Of a stretch of DNA of 64,000 nt, positions 27,408 through 35,677 are shown one piece after another. Origin of the DNA: Saccharothrix espanaensis DSM 44229 (GTDB taxonomy: Bacteria; Actinomycetota; Actinomycetes; Mycobacteriales; Pseudonocardiaceae). The notes under the pieces were generated by a model. That model was not told the origin of the DNA. It worked only from the letters and a program-made list of their open reading frames with translations, and ran no database searches. The stretch lies in assembly GCF_000328705.1 (NCBI RefSeq), contig NC_019673.1, positions 3,100,001 through 3,164,000 of the forward strand. The letters are read 5' to 3'. Every line of letters begins with the position of its first letter. Positions within the stretch are counted from its first letter, which is position 1. Position numbers and translations under genes: made by a program.

Positions 27408-28652
27408 ATGGGTTCTGGGCTGGATCGTCGGTCGTTCCTGCTGGTCGCGGGGCTCTTGGGGCTCGCCGCCTGTGGCTCGGACACCGGGCGGGGCGGGGCC
27501 GCCGACGGCACGTTGCGGCACTGGTACCACGCGTACGGCGAGGACGGGGTGCAGGACGCGGTGCGCCGGTACGCCGCCGGCTACCCGAACGGGAAGGTCG
27601 AGGTGCAGTGGAATCCCGGCGACTACGACTCCAAGATCGTCACCGCGCTCCAGAACAGCGCCGTGCCCGACGTGTTCGAGGCGCAGGTCAAGGTCGACTG
27701 GGTGCGGCAGAAGCAGGTCGTGCCGCTGGACGACCTGCTCGGTGACGCGCGGGACGACTTCGTCCGCACCCTGCTGGACTCCCAGACGGTCGACGGCCGC
27801 CTCTACGGCATCCCGCAGGCCATCGACACCCAGGTGCTGTTCTACCGGCCGAGCCTGCTCCGGCAGGCCGGTGTCACCCCGCCCACCACCGTCGACGCGC
27901 TGCTCGACGCCGCGGAACGGCTCACCGCCGGGAAGGTGCGCGGGCTGTTCGCCGGCAACGACGGCGGCGTCGGCGTGCTCACCGGGCCGCTGCTGTGGTC
28001 GGCGGGCCTCGACTTCCTGTCCGCGGACGGCACAGCGCCCGGGTTCGACGACCCGCGCGCGGCGGCGGTGTTCGGCAAGCTGCGCGAGCTGAACCAGGGC
28101 GGCGGCCTGCTGCTCGGCGCACCCACCGACTGGGCCGACCCGGGCGCGTTCGTGGACGGGCTGGTCGCGATGCAGTGGACCGGCCTGTGGAACCTGCCGA
28201 AGATCACCGCGGCGCACGGTGACGACGTGGGCGTGCTGCCGTTCCCGCGCCTCGACGCCACCGGGGCCGTGTCGGTGCCGGTCGGGGCGTACAGCGCGAT
28301 GGTCAACGCGCGCAGCGCCGACGTCGAGGCGGCCAAGGCGTACGTCAAGTGGCTGTGGGTCGAGCAGACCGACCACCAGACCGAGTTCGCCACGGCTTTC
28401 GGCGCGCACCTGCCCGCGCGACGCGGCTTGGCGGAGCGCGCCGAACGGCTGGGTTCCGGGCCAGGCCGGGAAGTCGTCGGTTTCGTCACGGACAGCGGGC
28501 GCATCGCCGCGCCCGCCCGCTGGTCGGCGCGGGCGAACACCGCGCTGTCCGACGCGGTGTCCCGGATCGCGCGGCAGGGCGCCGACGCGAAGGAGGAGCT
28601 CACCGCCGCGCTCGACGTGGCGCGGGCCGAGATCGCCCGGCTCGACCGGTGA
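27408..28652 (+). CDS. ABC transporter extracellular carbohydrate-binding lipoprotein
   Basis: A 414-residue substrate-binding protein of the family that feeds carbohydrate ABC importers. The N-terminus combines a twin-arginine motif (LDRRSFLLVAG) and a lipobox (LAAC, Cys-22), so it is probably folded before export and then lipid-anchored. The body shows the pattern of family 1 solute-binding proteins (GTLRHWYHAYGEDG, VDGRLYGIPQAIDTQVLFYR, AYVKWLWVEQ). The ATG at 27408 follows GGGG by about seven bases. The TGA overlaps the GTG of the first permease, so the operon reads binding protein, permease, permease. No ATPase is present; a shared MsiK-type ATPase elsewhere is usual in actinomycetes. 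Confidence 0.92.
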   Translation: MGSGLDRRSFLLVAGLLGLAACGSDTGRGGAADGTLRHWYHAYGEDGVQDAVRRYAAGYPNGKVEVQWNPGDYDSKIVTALQNSAVPDVFEAQVKVDWVRQKQVVPLDDLLGDARDDFVRTLLDSQTVDGRLYGIPQAIDTQVLFYRPSLLRQAGVTPPTTVDALLDAAERLTAGKVRGLFAGNDGGVGVLTGPLLWSAGLDFLSADGTAPGFDDPRAAAVFGKLRELNQGGGLLLGAPTDWADPGAFVDGLVAMQWTGLWNLPKITAAHGDDVGVLPFPRLDATGAVSVPVGAYSAMVNARSADVEAAKAYVKWLWVEQTDHQTEFATAFGAHLPARRGLAERAERLGSGPGREVVGFVTDSGRIAAPARWSARANTALSDAVSRIARQGADAKEELTAALDVARAEIARLDR

Positions 28653-29545
28653 CCGGCCGGCGGGCCGCGCTCGCGTTCTGGGGGTTCGTCGGGCCGTTCG
28701 CCCTCGGACTGCTGGTCTTCACCTACGTGCCGATCGGGTGGAGCGCGTACTTGAGCTTGTTCGACGCGCGCAACACCGTGACGCCGACGGAGTTCGTCGG
28801 GTTCGCCAACTACGCCGACGTGCTCACCGACCGGGCCTTCCTGGACAGCATCGGCACGTTCACCGCGTTCGCCGCTTTCGTCATCCCGGTCACGGTGGCG
28901 CTGTCGCTGGGGCTCGCGCTGCTGGTGAACCAGGTCCGGGTCGCACGCGCGTTCTTCCGGTCGGTGTTCTTCCTGCCGTTCGCGTGCTCCTACGTGGTGG
29001 CGGCGCTGGTGTGGAAGACCTCGCTGTTCTCCGGGCTGGACAGCGGGGAGGCGAACACCGCGCTGGGCTGGTTCGGCGTCGACCCGCAGGCGTGGGTCGG
29101 CACCGTCGACCCGCCGCTGTACTGGGTCGTGCTGGTCACCGCCCGGCTGTGGCTACAGGTCGGCTTCTACCTGATCCTGTTCATCGCCGCCCTGCAACGC
29201 ATCCCGGCCGAGCGGTACGAGGCGGCGTGGATCGACGGCGCGTCACCCGGGTGGCAGGTGTTCCGGCACGTCACGCTGCCGGGCCTGCGCGGTGTGCTGG
29301 TCGCCGTGCTGGTGCTCAACCTGATCAACGCCTACCAGGCGTTCGACGAGTTCTACAACATCCTCGGCGACTCGCGCGGGTACCCGCCGTTCGCCCGCCC
29401 GCCGCTGGTGTACCTGTACTACACCTCGCTCGGCTCGGGCGGCCAGGACCTCGGGCGGGGCAGCGCGGGCGCGGTCGTGCTGGCCCTGGTCATCGCGTTG
29501 GCGACGCTGTTGTCCGGCAGGGTGTTCCGGAGGGCGGACCGATGA
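28649..29545 (+). CDS. carbohydrate ABC transporter permease (MalF/UgpA type)
   Basis: A 298-residue membrane protein with about six helices and the inner-membrane permease loop that docks the ATPase (YEAAWIDGASPGWQVFRHVTLPGL, near residues 190-213, an EAA motif). The GTG overlaps the stop of the binding-protein gene (GTGA) and its own stop overlaps the next ATG (ATGA). It is the first of two heterodimeric permeases importing an unknown sugar. Confidence 0.93.
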   Translation: MTGRRAALAFWGFVGPFALGLLVFTYVPIGWSAYLSLFDARNTVTPTEFVGFANYADVLTDRAFLDSIGTFTAFAAFVIPVTVALSLGLALLVNQVRVARAFFRSVFFLPFACSYVVAALVWKTSLFSGLDSGEANTALGWFGVDPQAWVGTVDPPLYWVVLVTARLWLQVGFYLILFIAALQRIPAERYEAAWIDGASPGWQVFRHVTLPGLRGVLVAVLVLNLINAYQAFDEFYNILGDSRGYPPFARPPLVYLYYTSLGSGGQDLGRGSAGAVVLALVIALATLLSGRVFRRADR

Positions 29546-30327
29546 GGCCGGTCGGTCACCGCAATCCTGTCGGGACGGTCGCGCGCGGGGTCGCGCTGGC
29601 GGTCGCGGCGGTGCTGTTCCTGCTGCCGTTCGCGGTCCTGGTCCGGGACGGCCTGGCCGCCGTGCCGCAGGTGTTCGCCGACGGCGAGCTCCCGTTCGCC
29701 CGCAGCCTGCTGAACTCGACCGTGGTCGCGGTGTTGCAGACGGTGGGCCAACTCCTGCTGTGCGCGCCGGCGGGGTACGGCCTGGCGCGGATCCCGTTCC
29801 GGGGCGAGCCGGTGGTGCGGTACGCGATCGTGGCGACGCTGCTGGTGCCCACCGCCGTCACGTTCGTGCCGTCGTTCGTGGTGGTATCCAGCCTCGGCTG
29901 GCTCTCCGACCTGCGCGGGCTTGTGGTGCCCGGCCTGTTCAGCGCGCTGAACGTGTTCCTGTTCCGCCAGTACTTCCGGGACTTCCCGGTGGCGCTGGAA
30001 GAAGCGGGCCGGCTGGACGGGCTGTCCCGGTGGGGCGTCTTCCGGCGCGTCGTGCTGCCGAACTCGACCGGTGTCCTGGCCGCCGTCGCGGTCGTCGACT
30101 TCATCGCGTCCTGGAACCAGTTCCTGTGGCCGCTGGTCATCGCGCAGGACTCGTCCTCGTGGACCGTCCAAGTGGCGTTGTCGAGCCTGCTCACCGCCCA
30201 GAACCCGAAGGTCGCCCTGCTGTTCGCGGCGGCGGCGGTGTCCATCCTGCCGATCGTGCTGGTGTTCGTCCTGCTCCAGCGGCACCTGGTCCGGGGTGTC
30301 ACCGAAACCGGGCTCACCGGCCAGTAG
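29542..30327 (+). CDS. carbohydrate ABC transporter permease (MalG/UgpE type)
   Basis: A 261-residue membrane protein with about six helices and the EAA loop LEEAGRLDGLSRWGVFRRVV (around residues 153-172). It pairs with the preceding permease and starts at an ATG overlapping that gene's stop. The conserved WNQFLWPLVIAQD segment after the loop is typical of MalG-type subunits. Together with the binding lipoprotein it makes the membrane part of a sugar importer. It is the last of the three transporter genes. Confidence 0.93.
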   Translation: MRPVGHRNPVGTVARGVALAVAAVLFLLPFAVLVRDGLAAVPQVFADGELPFARSLLNSTVVAVLQTVGQLLLCAPAGYGLARIPFRGEPVVRYAIVATLLVPTAVTFVPSFVVVSSLGWLSDLRGLVVPGLFSALNVFLFRQYFRDFPVALEEAGRLDGLSRWGVFRRVVLPNSTGVLAAVAVVDFIASWNQFLWPLVIAQDSSSWTVQVALSSLLTAQNPKVALLFAAAAVSILPIVLVFVLLQRHLVRGVTETGLTGQ

Positions 30328-30338
30328 TCTTCCCCGAC

Positions 30339-31256
30339 GTGACCGACGTCGTCGTGGTGACCCGTTTCGAAGCAGGTTCGTTGCACGCCCACGGTTTCCC
30401 CAGTGGGCGGACGGCCGTGTTCCCGGTGGGGTCGGGGGTCGAGCCGGTCGACCACGCCGTGGCGGGCGATTTCAGTCGGGCGGTGTACGCCACGGACGGT
30501 GAACTGGTCTGCGTGGACCCGGCCGGCGTTGTGCTGTGGCGGCTCGACTTCGGCCCTGTCGTGCGCAGGGCCTACCTCGCCACAGTGGACGGCGCGTTCT
30601 CCGCGGACGGCGGATCGGTGTGGCTGTACCGACCGGAGGCGATGGCCGGGCGCGGTGACGGCGTCGACGCGTGGGTCGTCCTGGACGCGGCCACCGGCCG
30701 GGAGCGCGCGCGGGCGGAGTTGGGCACGGAAGGGCACGGCGGGCGGCACTTCGCGCACCCGGACGGCGTGCACGTGCTGCTCGACGTCGGCGAGGGGCAG
30801 GACGGCGTCCAGATCTACCGGGGGCGGCTCGACGGCGACGCGCTCGACCTGTCCGCCTACCCCTGGGGCGATCGGGTGCTCGTCGGCCTGTCCCCGGACG
30901 GCGGTCGGTTCATGACCGTCGACCACTCCCAGACCGACGTCGCCTTCCACACCTGGCCGGCCGGCGAGGTGGTGGCCCGGTTCGAGGTGGACGCGTTCGG
31001 CCGCGACCCCGACGAGGGGTGCGTGGAGTGGGCCGGCGGGTTCCTCGACCCCGACACCGCCGTGGTCGCCCTCTTCGGCGAGACCGAGGACGACGACGAG
31101 TGGTTCGGCCACCACCTGGTCGACGTGCCCACCGGGCGGGTCCTCGGGACGCTCGACACCCCGTCCCGCGACGCCGCCGACATCCGGCCGCTGGGCGACG
31201 GCTCCTGGCTCACGTTCGACGCCGACGGGCGGCCCCACCGCCACCGGGTCACGTGA
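30339..31256 (+). CDS. hypothetical beta-propeller-like protein
   Basis: A 305-residue soluble protein beginning with GTG 12 nt after the permease stop. It consists of repeated beta-strand units (VVLWRLDFGPVVRRAYLATVD, AWVVLDAATGRERAR, DVAFHTWPAGEVVARFEVD, HHLVDVPTGRVLGTLDTPS), which suggests a WD40-like propeller. No signal peptide or catalytic residues are visible. It may be co-transcribed with the sugar importer, but nothing ties it to transport. Its last 8 nt overlap the convergent DUF4345 gene. Confidence 0.72.
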   Translation: MTDVVVVTRFEAGSLHAHGFPSGRTAVFPVGSGVEPVDHAVAGDFSRAVYATDGELVCVDPAGVVLWRLDFGPVVRRAYLATVDGAFSADGGSVWLYRPEAMAGRGDGVDAWVVLDAATGRERARAELGTEGHGGRHFAHPDGVHVLLDVGEGQDGVQIYRGRLDGDALDLSAYPWGDRVLVGLSPDGGRFMTVDHSQTDVAFHTWPAGEVVARFEVDAFGRDPDEGCVEWAGGFLDPDTAVVALFGETEDDDEWFGHHLVDVPTGRVLGTLDTPSRDAADIRPLGDGSWLTFDADGRPHRHRVT

Positions 31257-31614
31257 CCAGGAACAGCGTCCCGCCCGCCACGACCTCGACGCAGCAGTAG
31301 AACCAGACCGGGTGGAACGCCGTGGGCCGGTCGACCAGGCGGGAGACCACCCGCCCGACCGCCATGCCGGTCAGCGCCAGCGCCACGGTGAGCGTGACGC
31401 CCCGGCGGAGGTCGCCGCCGTGGAACTCGGCCACGGCGAGCGCCCCGGCCACGGCGACGCCGAACCCGCCGTAGACGGCCCGGATCTCGGAGCGGCTCTC
31501 GGGGGAGTCCGCGACCAGGCGGAAGGGGCGGATCAAGGCGGCCGGCGCGACAAGCGCGTAGAGCCCCATGGCCAGGAAGAAGACTGCTACGACGATGACG
31601 GCGACCGTGCTCAT
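31249..31614 (-). CDS. small DUF4345-like membrane protein
   Basis: A 121-residue protein with four predicted membrane helices. The pattern VYGGFGVAVAGALAVAEF in the middle and the run of paired hydrophobic segments match the DUF4345 family of four-helix membrane proteins of unknown function. The ATG at 31614 is divergent from the AraC-type regulator gene, with about 94 nt between them, so the regulator may control it. Confidence 0.72.
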   Translation of the reverse strand: MSTVAVIVVAVFFLAMGLYALVAPAALIRPFRLVADSPESRSEIRAVYGGFGVAVAGALAVAEFHGGDLRRGVTLTVALALTGMAVGRVVSRLVDRPTAFHPVWFYCCVEVVAGGTLFLVT

Positions 31615-31708
31615 GGGTTCTCCTCCGCTGCTGCCGCCACGATCACGTCCGGACCGGTTGGTGGGGTTCGCATTCCCGTTCCTCTCGTCGCGTGTGAGGA
31701 TGCCGTGC

Positions 31709-32476
31709 GTGACCGGTGTGGCACTTCCAGAAACGTGCTCTTCCCGCAGCTGTGCGACGATCTGGGTCGGCCAGGGCCGGGCCGCCTACTTCGGACCGTC
31801 GTTGCGGTTGCGGGAGCACTCCGGTTCCGTGCACTGCTTCGCGCTGGGGGTGGACGAACCGTTCACGATCGTCTGCGGTGGCAACGAAAGGCTCGTGCGC
31901 AGCGCGTTGATCCCGCCCCGCACCAGGCACCGGCTGATCGCCGAGAACGGCCGGATGGTGTTCGCCTACCTCGATCCCGGCTCGCCGTGGGTGGCGCGGA
32001 CCGGCGGCCGGATGACCGGTCGGGTGGGGCCGGTGATCCTGTCCGACCACGAGGACGATCAGCGCCTGGCAGCGGGACTTCGCGCCGCCGCGTCGCCGGA
32101 TCCCTTGTCGCTGTTGGAGATCGGCGACCATGCCGACCAGCGCGACGAGCGGATCCGCGCGGCGTTGGCACTTCTGCGCACCGAGCGCGGCGGGAGCTTG
32201 AGCGTGGCGCAACTGGCCGACGCGGTGAACCTGTCCGCGTCACGGTTCCAGCACCTGTTCACCGCGCACACCGGGACCAGTTTCCGCCGCTACCGGTTGT
32301 GGGCGCGGATGCTGCACGTGGCGCGGGCCACCCGCGCGGGCAAGGACCTGACCACCGCGGCGATCGAAGCCGGGTTCGCCTCCTCGGCCCACTTCAGCGA
32401 CAGCTTCCGCGCGATGTTCGGGCTCAGCGCCCGCCGCTTGGCGGTCGGCGCCGTCCTGGTGCCGGACCGGCCGTGA
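31709..32476 (+). CDS. AraC-family transcriptional regulator
   Basis: A 255-residue regulator with an N-terminal cupin-like sensing region and a C-terminal AraC domain made of two helix-turn-helix units (LSVAQLADAVNLSASRFQHL, then AAIEAGFASSAHFSDSFRAM). The GTG at 31709 is favoured because GTGAGG lies nine bases upstream; the frame is open further 5' to 31568, so ATG 31700 or GTG 31694 are alternatives. It is divergent from the DUF4345 gene and likely regulates it or itself. The ligand is unknown. Confidence 0.85.
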   Translation: MTGVALPETCSSRSCATIWVGQGRAAYFGPSLRLREHSGSVHCFALGVDEPFTIVCGGNERLVRSALIPPRTRHRLIAENGRMVFAYLDPGSPWVARTGGRMTGRVGPVILSDHEDDQRLAAGLRAAASPDPLSLLEIGDHADQRDERIRAALALLRTERGGSLSVAQLADAVNLSASRFQHLFTAHTGTSFRRYRLWARMLHVARATRAGKDLTTAAIEAGFASSAHFSDSFRAMFGLSARRLAVGAVLVPDRP

Positions 32477-32744
32477 GGGTGCACGGACGTGTCCGGTGTG
32501 CGGACAGCCGGGCAGACACCTGGGGGTCGTGGGGACGCTGGACACAGATGTGACTTCGGAGGGTGAAGTCGTTGGGACAGCGCGAACTCCTCCGGGTAGC
32601 CGCTGTCACCTACACGGGTGGTAGGAGCCGGAATCGCCGCCGCCGGCGGGACGTACGCCCCGGGCTGTGCTGAACTCGGCTGGCAAGCGCTCACGGGGCA
32701 CCGTCCGGCGACTGCCGCGGTGCTCCCCTCGGAGGGAGTCTGGA

Positions 32745-32933
32745 ATGACCGTTCGCACCTTGGCCCGGCCCGTTGCCACCCCGTCGGACATCGCGGAACT
32801 GAGCACGCTGATGGTGGAGTCGGAGTCCGCGGTGGCCGACCCGCCGCTGCCCGAGCCCAACGCCGCCGGTGCGCTCTTGCTGGGCCTGCTGCTCGTGGCA
32901 TCGCCCTCGACACCGAAGGAGCCGCGGAAGTAA
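32745..32933 (+). CDS. 62-residue peptide, candidate ribosomal-peptide precursor
   Basis: A short peptide with an excellent ribosome-binding site (GGAGGGAG, six bases before the ATG). The first 40 residues are polar and acidic (MVESESAVADPPLPEPN), the next about 15 are strongly hydrophobic (AAGALLLGLLLVAS), and the tail is short and basic (TPKEPRK). The acidic-leader then hydrophobic-core plan resembles precursors of ribosomally made peptides, though it has no cysteine and few residues for known ring chemistry. A strong hairpin starts 6 nt after its stop, followed by three translationally coupled genes. It could instead be a small membrane peptide. I do not recognise the family. Confidence 0.62.
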   Translation: MTVRTLARPVATPSDIAELSTLMVESESAVADPPLPEPNAAGALLLGLLLVASPSTPKEPRK

Positions 32934-32938
32934 TCGCC

Positions 32939-32964
32939 GCCGGGACCCCGCGAGGGATCCCGGC
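32939..32964 (+). terminator. hairpin after the peptide gene (attenuator-like)
   Basis: GCCGGGA at 32939-32945 pairs with TCCCGGC at 32958-32964, and CCC/GGG extend the stem inwards around CGCGA with one bulged A. It begins 6 nt after the peptide stop and 40 nt before the next start. Such hairpins commonly lower expression of enzymes relative to an abundant precursor peptide; here that role is inferred. Confidence 0.6.
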
Positions 32965-33003
32965 ACTCCCGCTGGTGCTGGTTCGTCGACGGTAGGAGGG
33001 TTC

Positions 33004-33696
33004 GTGGACGCATCGTCCTCCGTGCGCGGTGCCGCGCACTTGGCCGATCGTGTGCTCGGTGCGCTGCGCGGTAGCGGCGGCGCGGATCTGGCCGAGTTCG
33101 TGGACTCGTGCGCCGACCCGACCAGCGGCTTGGGGGCGGTCCGGTTGGTGGGTGCGGATGTCTTCCTGCCGCACGTGGTGCTGGACCGCCCCTTGAGCAC
33201 CCAGGACGCCGAAGTGGTCGCGGCGTCCCTGGAGGTATTCCCGCCGGTGGTCGCGCCGGTCACCCCCGAGCAGCGGGTGATGGCGTGGTGCGACTGGACC
33301 ACCGCGCGGGCACTGGCCCGCCTCTCCGGCGACGCGCCCGTCACGACGCCGGAGGACCCGGACGCCGTGCTCGGCCCGGCCGAGGACTGGCCGAAGTGGT
33401 CGGTCGCGGCCGCCCAGCTCTCGTCCTCGGCCTACCCGGGTGCGACCGGGCCCGTCGTGGACGCCGTCGCGGCGCACCCGCTGGCGCTGTGCCGCGGAGC
33501 GGTGCGGACCGTGCTGCGCCGTGATTTCGCCACCGCCGGCCGACTGGCCCGGTGGGTGGCCCTGCTGCACGCCGGCGGAACGCCGTTGCCGATCGACCCG
33601 GTGCTGCTCATCGGGCACATCGGCCTGCGGGTCGGCGCGGAGCCGCGTCGCCTGCTCGACCTCACCGTCGCCCGTCACCTCGTGGAGGCCGCATGA
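33004..33696 (+). CDS. hypothetical protein, second gene of peptide cassette
   Basis: A 230-residue soluble protein starting with GTG behind a strong AGGAGGG four bases away (rather close). It is mostly helical, without signal peptide, transmembrane segment or catalytic motif (for example ADVFLPHVVLDRP, VMAWCDWTTARALARL, LIGHIGLRVGAEPRRL). Its stop overlaps the next ATG (ATGA), so it is made together with the DUF6895-like protein. I do not recognise the family; its role is likely tied to the adjacent peptide. Confidence 0.75.
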   Translation: MDASSSVRGAAHLADRVLGALRGSGGADLAEFVDSCADPTSGLGAVRLVGADVFLPHVVLDRPLSTQDAEVVAASLEVFPPVVAPVTPEQRVMAWCDWTTARALARLSGDAPVTTPEDPDAVLGPAEDWPKWSVAAAQLSSSAYPGATGPVVDAVAAHPLALCRGAVRTVLRRDFATAGRLARWVALLHAGGTPLPIDPVLLIGHIGLRVGAEPRRLLDLTVARHLVEAA

Positions 33697-34598
33697 CCGC
33701 CGTCGCCCGCCTCGCCCACGACGTGACGGCGGGTGCTCTCGGCTGGTTGCAGGCCAACCGGCACTTCGGCGCGTTCGAGGACGAGGTCAACTCCAACATC
33801 AACGACCCGGACGCCACCTACAAGCCGCTGTGCGAGGTGGCGCTGGCGGCGTCGCTGGTCCTGCGCGACGGGGTGGCCGGCACGGCGGAACTCCAGGCCG
33901 CGCACGAGCTGCTGGACTTCTCCTGGAACCAGCTCCGCCGCGGCGACCTGCTCTACGAGCGCCAGCTCCGGCATTCGGTGATCACCGACCCGCTGGAGAC
34001 CTACTCGCACCACGCGCGCTGCGGCCTGCGCCACGAGGCGTTGGAGCAGACCGTCGCGGTGACCTCGGCCGTGAACTCGATGACCGAGGTGCTGCCCAAC
34101 CGCCGGCTGGCCGTGGCCAACGCGCACCGGGTGGTCGGCGTGCCCCGTGACGACGACCTGCCGGCGATGTTCCGGCAGACGTGGCTGGGCCAGACCCCGG
34201 CGCCGTGGGCCATCGACTGGTACACGGCCTACCAGATGACGCACGCCGCCTTCCACATCACCGACTGGGGCGCCCGGCCCCAGGACGTGCCGCCCGACGT
34301 GGCCGAGTACCTGGAGAACTGGCTGCCGGTGTGGTTCGAGGTGTGGGCCGAGGCGGGCCAGTGGGACCTGCTCGGCGAACTGCTGATCGTGGGCGCGTCG
34401 CTGCCCGAGCCCCGGTGCGACCCGGCGGAGTGGGAGCTGTTCGCGGGCCTCCAGCACGCCGACGGGCTCGTGCCGCGCGACTCCGAACCCGTGGACGACG
34501 ACCCGCGCGAGCGCTTCGAGGCCAACCAGCACACCGCCGTCGTGGCCACCGTGGCGGGCACGGTGGCCCTGTCCCGCCTGCTCGGCAGGGGCGCGTGA
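33693..34598 (+). CDS. DUF6895-like helical protein
   Basis: A 301-residue soluble, strongly helical protein. Its conserved-looking segments are FSWNQLRRGDLLYERQLRH, MFRQTWLGQTPAPWAIDW, YQMTHAAFHITDWGARP and QHTAVVATVAG. These match my recollection of the actinobacterial DUF6895 family, whose function is unknown; the two His-containing segments could form a metal or substrate site in an alpha-toroid. It is coupled at both ends (ATGA upstream, GTGA downstream). Naming it an enzyme would be speculation. Confidence 0.75.
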   Translation: MTAVARLAHDVTAGALGWLQANRHFGAFEDEVNSNINDPDATYKPLCEVALAASLVLRDGVAGTAELQAAHELLDFSWNQLRRGDLLYERQLRHSVITDPLETYSHHARCGLRHEALEQTVAVTSAVNSMTEVLPNRRLAVANAHRVVGVPRDDDLPAMFRQTWLGQTPAPWAIDWYTAYQMTHAAFHITDWGARPQDVPPDVAEYLENWLPVWFEVWAEAGQWDLLGELLIVGASLPEPRCDPAEWELFAGLQHADGLVPRDSEPVDDDPRERFEANQHTAVVATVAGTVALSRLLGRGA

Positions 34599-35677
34599 GG
34601 GAACTCGTCGCCGACCTGCCCGCCGCCGCGGGAAACGTGACGGGAGTCGCTGTCGCCGTGCGCCAGGACGGCCGGGAACGGCTCCTGGTGGGCGGCACGA
34701 CCGACCGCGCCCGCCCGCGACCCCTGACCGGCCGGACCCGCTTCGAGATCGGTTCGCTGACCAAGACGTTCACCGCCCTGCTGCTGGCCGAGATGGCCGC
34801 CCGGGGCGAGGTGGACCCGACCGGTCCGGCCCGCGACCACCTGCCGCCCGGCGCGGCACCCGGACTGGGGCGCGGGGTCACCCTGGAGCGCCTGGCCACG
34901 CACACCTCCGGCCTGCCCCGGCTCGCGCCCGGTCTGCTGCGGCGGGCGGTGCCGCGCTGGCGCACCAACCCCTACCGCACCTTCGGCCCCGCCGAGTTCG
35001 CCGACGCGGTGCGCCGGACCCGGTCCGGTCCGCCCGGCCGGTACCGCTACTCGAACTTCGGCGGTGCGGTGCTGGGGTGGGCGCTGGCGGAGGCCGCCGG
35101 CCGGCCGTTCGAGGACCTGCTCGCCGCGCGCGTGCTGCGCCCCCTGGGCTTGGCGGACACCGGTTTCGACCCGGCCCCGCAGATCACCGGGCACCTGCGC
35201 GGCCGGCCCCGGCCGCCGTGGGAGATGCCCGGGTTGGCCGCCGCCGGGGCGCTGCGCTCGTCGGCGGCCGACCTGCTGCGCTTCCTGACCGCCCACCTGA
35301 CCGCCCACCTGACCCCCGACGGCACGCCGCTGGGCACCGCCCTGACCGAGGTCGCCCGGCCGCGGGCGGCGGCCGGCGACCACGACCTCTGCCTGATCTG
35401 GAACCTGCGCCGGCGGGCGGACCGCGACCTGCTGTTCCACTCCGGGGGCACGCGCGGCTGCACGTCGTTCATCGCGTTCAGCCGGCGCACCGGGACCGCG
35501 TTCGTCGCCCTGGCCAACGCGGGGCCGACCGTGGGCAGCACCTTCGTGCAACGTTCCTACGAGGTGGCCTGGACGCTCGTCGAACAGGCCGAGGTCGACC
35601 GCGGTACCAACGGCGGGACCAACGGCGGCTACAGCAGGGGCGTGCTCGGGTCGACGCCGCACAGCGCGCGCCCGTAG
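34595..35677 (+). CDS. class C beta-lactamase-family serine hydrolase
   Basis: A 360-residue protein of the beta-lactamase/penicillin-binding fold. The nucleophile motif is SLTK (Ser near residue 53), the second motif is YSN (near residue 151) and HSGG near residue 287 replaces the KTG box. There is no signal peptide, so it acts in the cytoplasm, unusual for a cell-wall enzyme. Relatives include esterases, D-aminopeptidases and peptide cyclases, so processing of the 62-residue peptide is a reasonable guess. The GTG overlaps the upstream stop. The 3' end overlaps the convergent flavoprotein gene by 49 nt. A short duplication gives TAHLTAHLT near residue 235. Confidence 0.88.
   Translation: MRELVADLPAAAGNVTGVAVAVRQDGRERLLVGGTTDRARPRPLTGRTRFEIGSLTKTFTALLLAEMAARGEVDPTGPARDHLPPGAAPGLGRGVTLERLATHTSGLPRLAPGLLRRAVPRWRTNPYRTFGPAEFADAVRRTRSGPPGRYRYSNFGGAVLGWALAEAAGRPFEDLLAARVLRPLGLADTGFDPAPQITGHLRGRPRPPWEMPGLAAAGALRSSAADLLRFLTAHLTAHLTPDGTPLGTALTEVARPRAAAGDHDLCLIWNLRRRADRDLLFHSGGTRGCTSFIAFSRRTGTAFVALANAGPTVGSTFVQRSYEVAWTLVEQAEVDRGTNGGTNGGYSRGVLGSTPHSARP

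Noticed and set aside
31568..31708. A longer N-terminus for the AraC-type regulator
   Set aside because: The extra 47 codons lack any similarity, overlap the divergent gene's 5' end and have no ribosome site; a site exists for GTG 31709.
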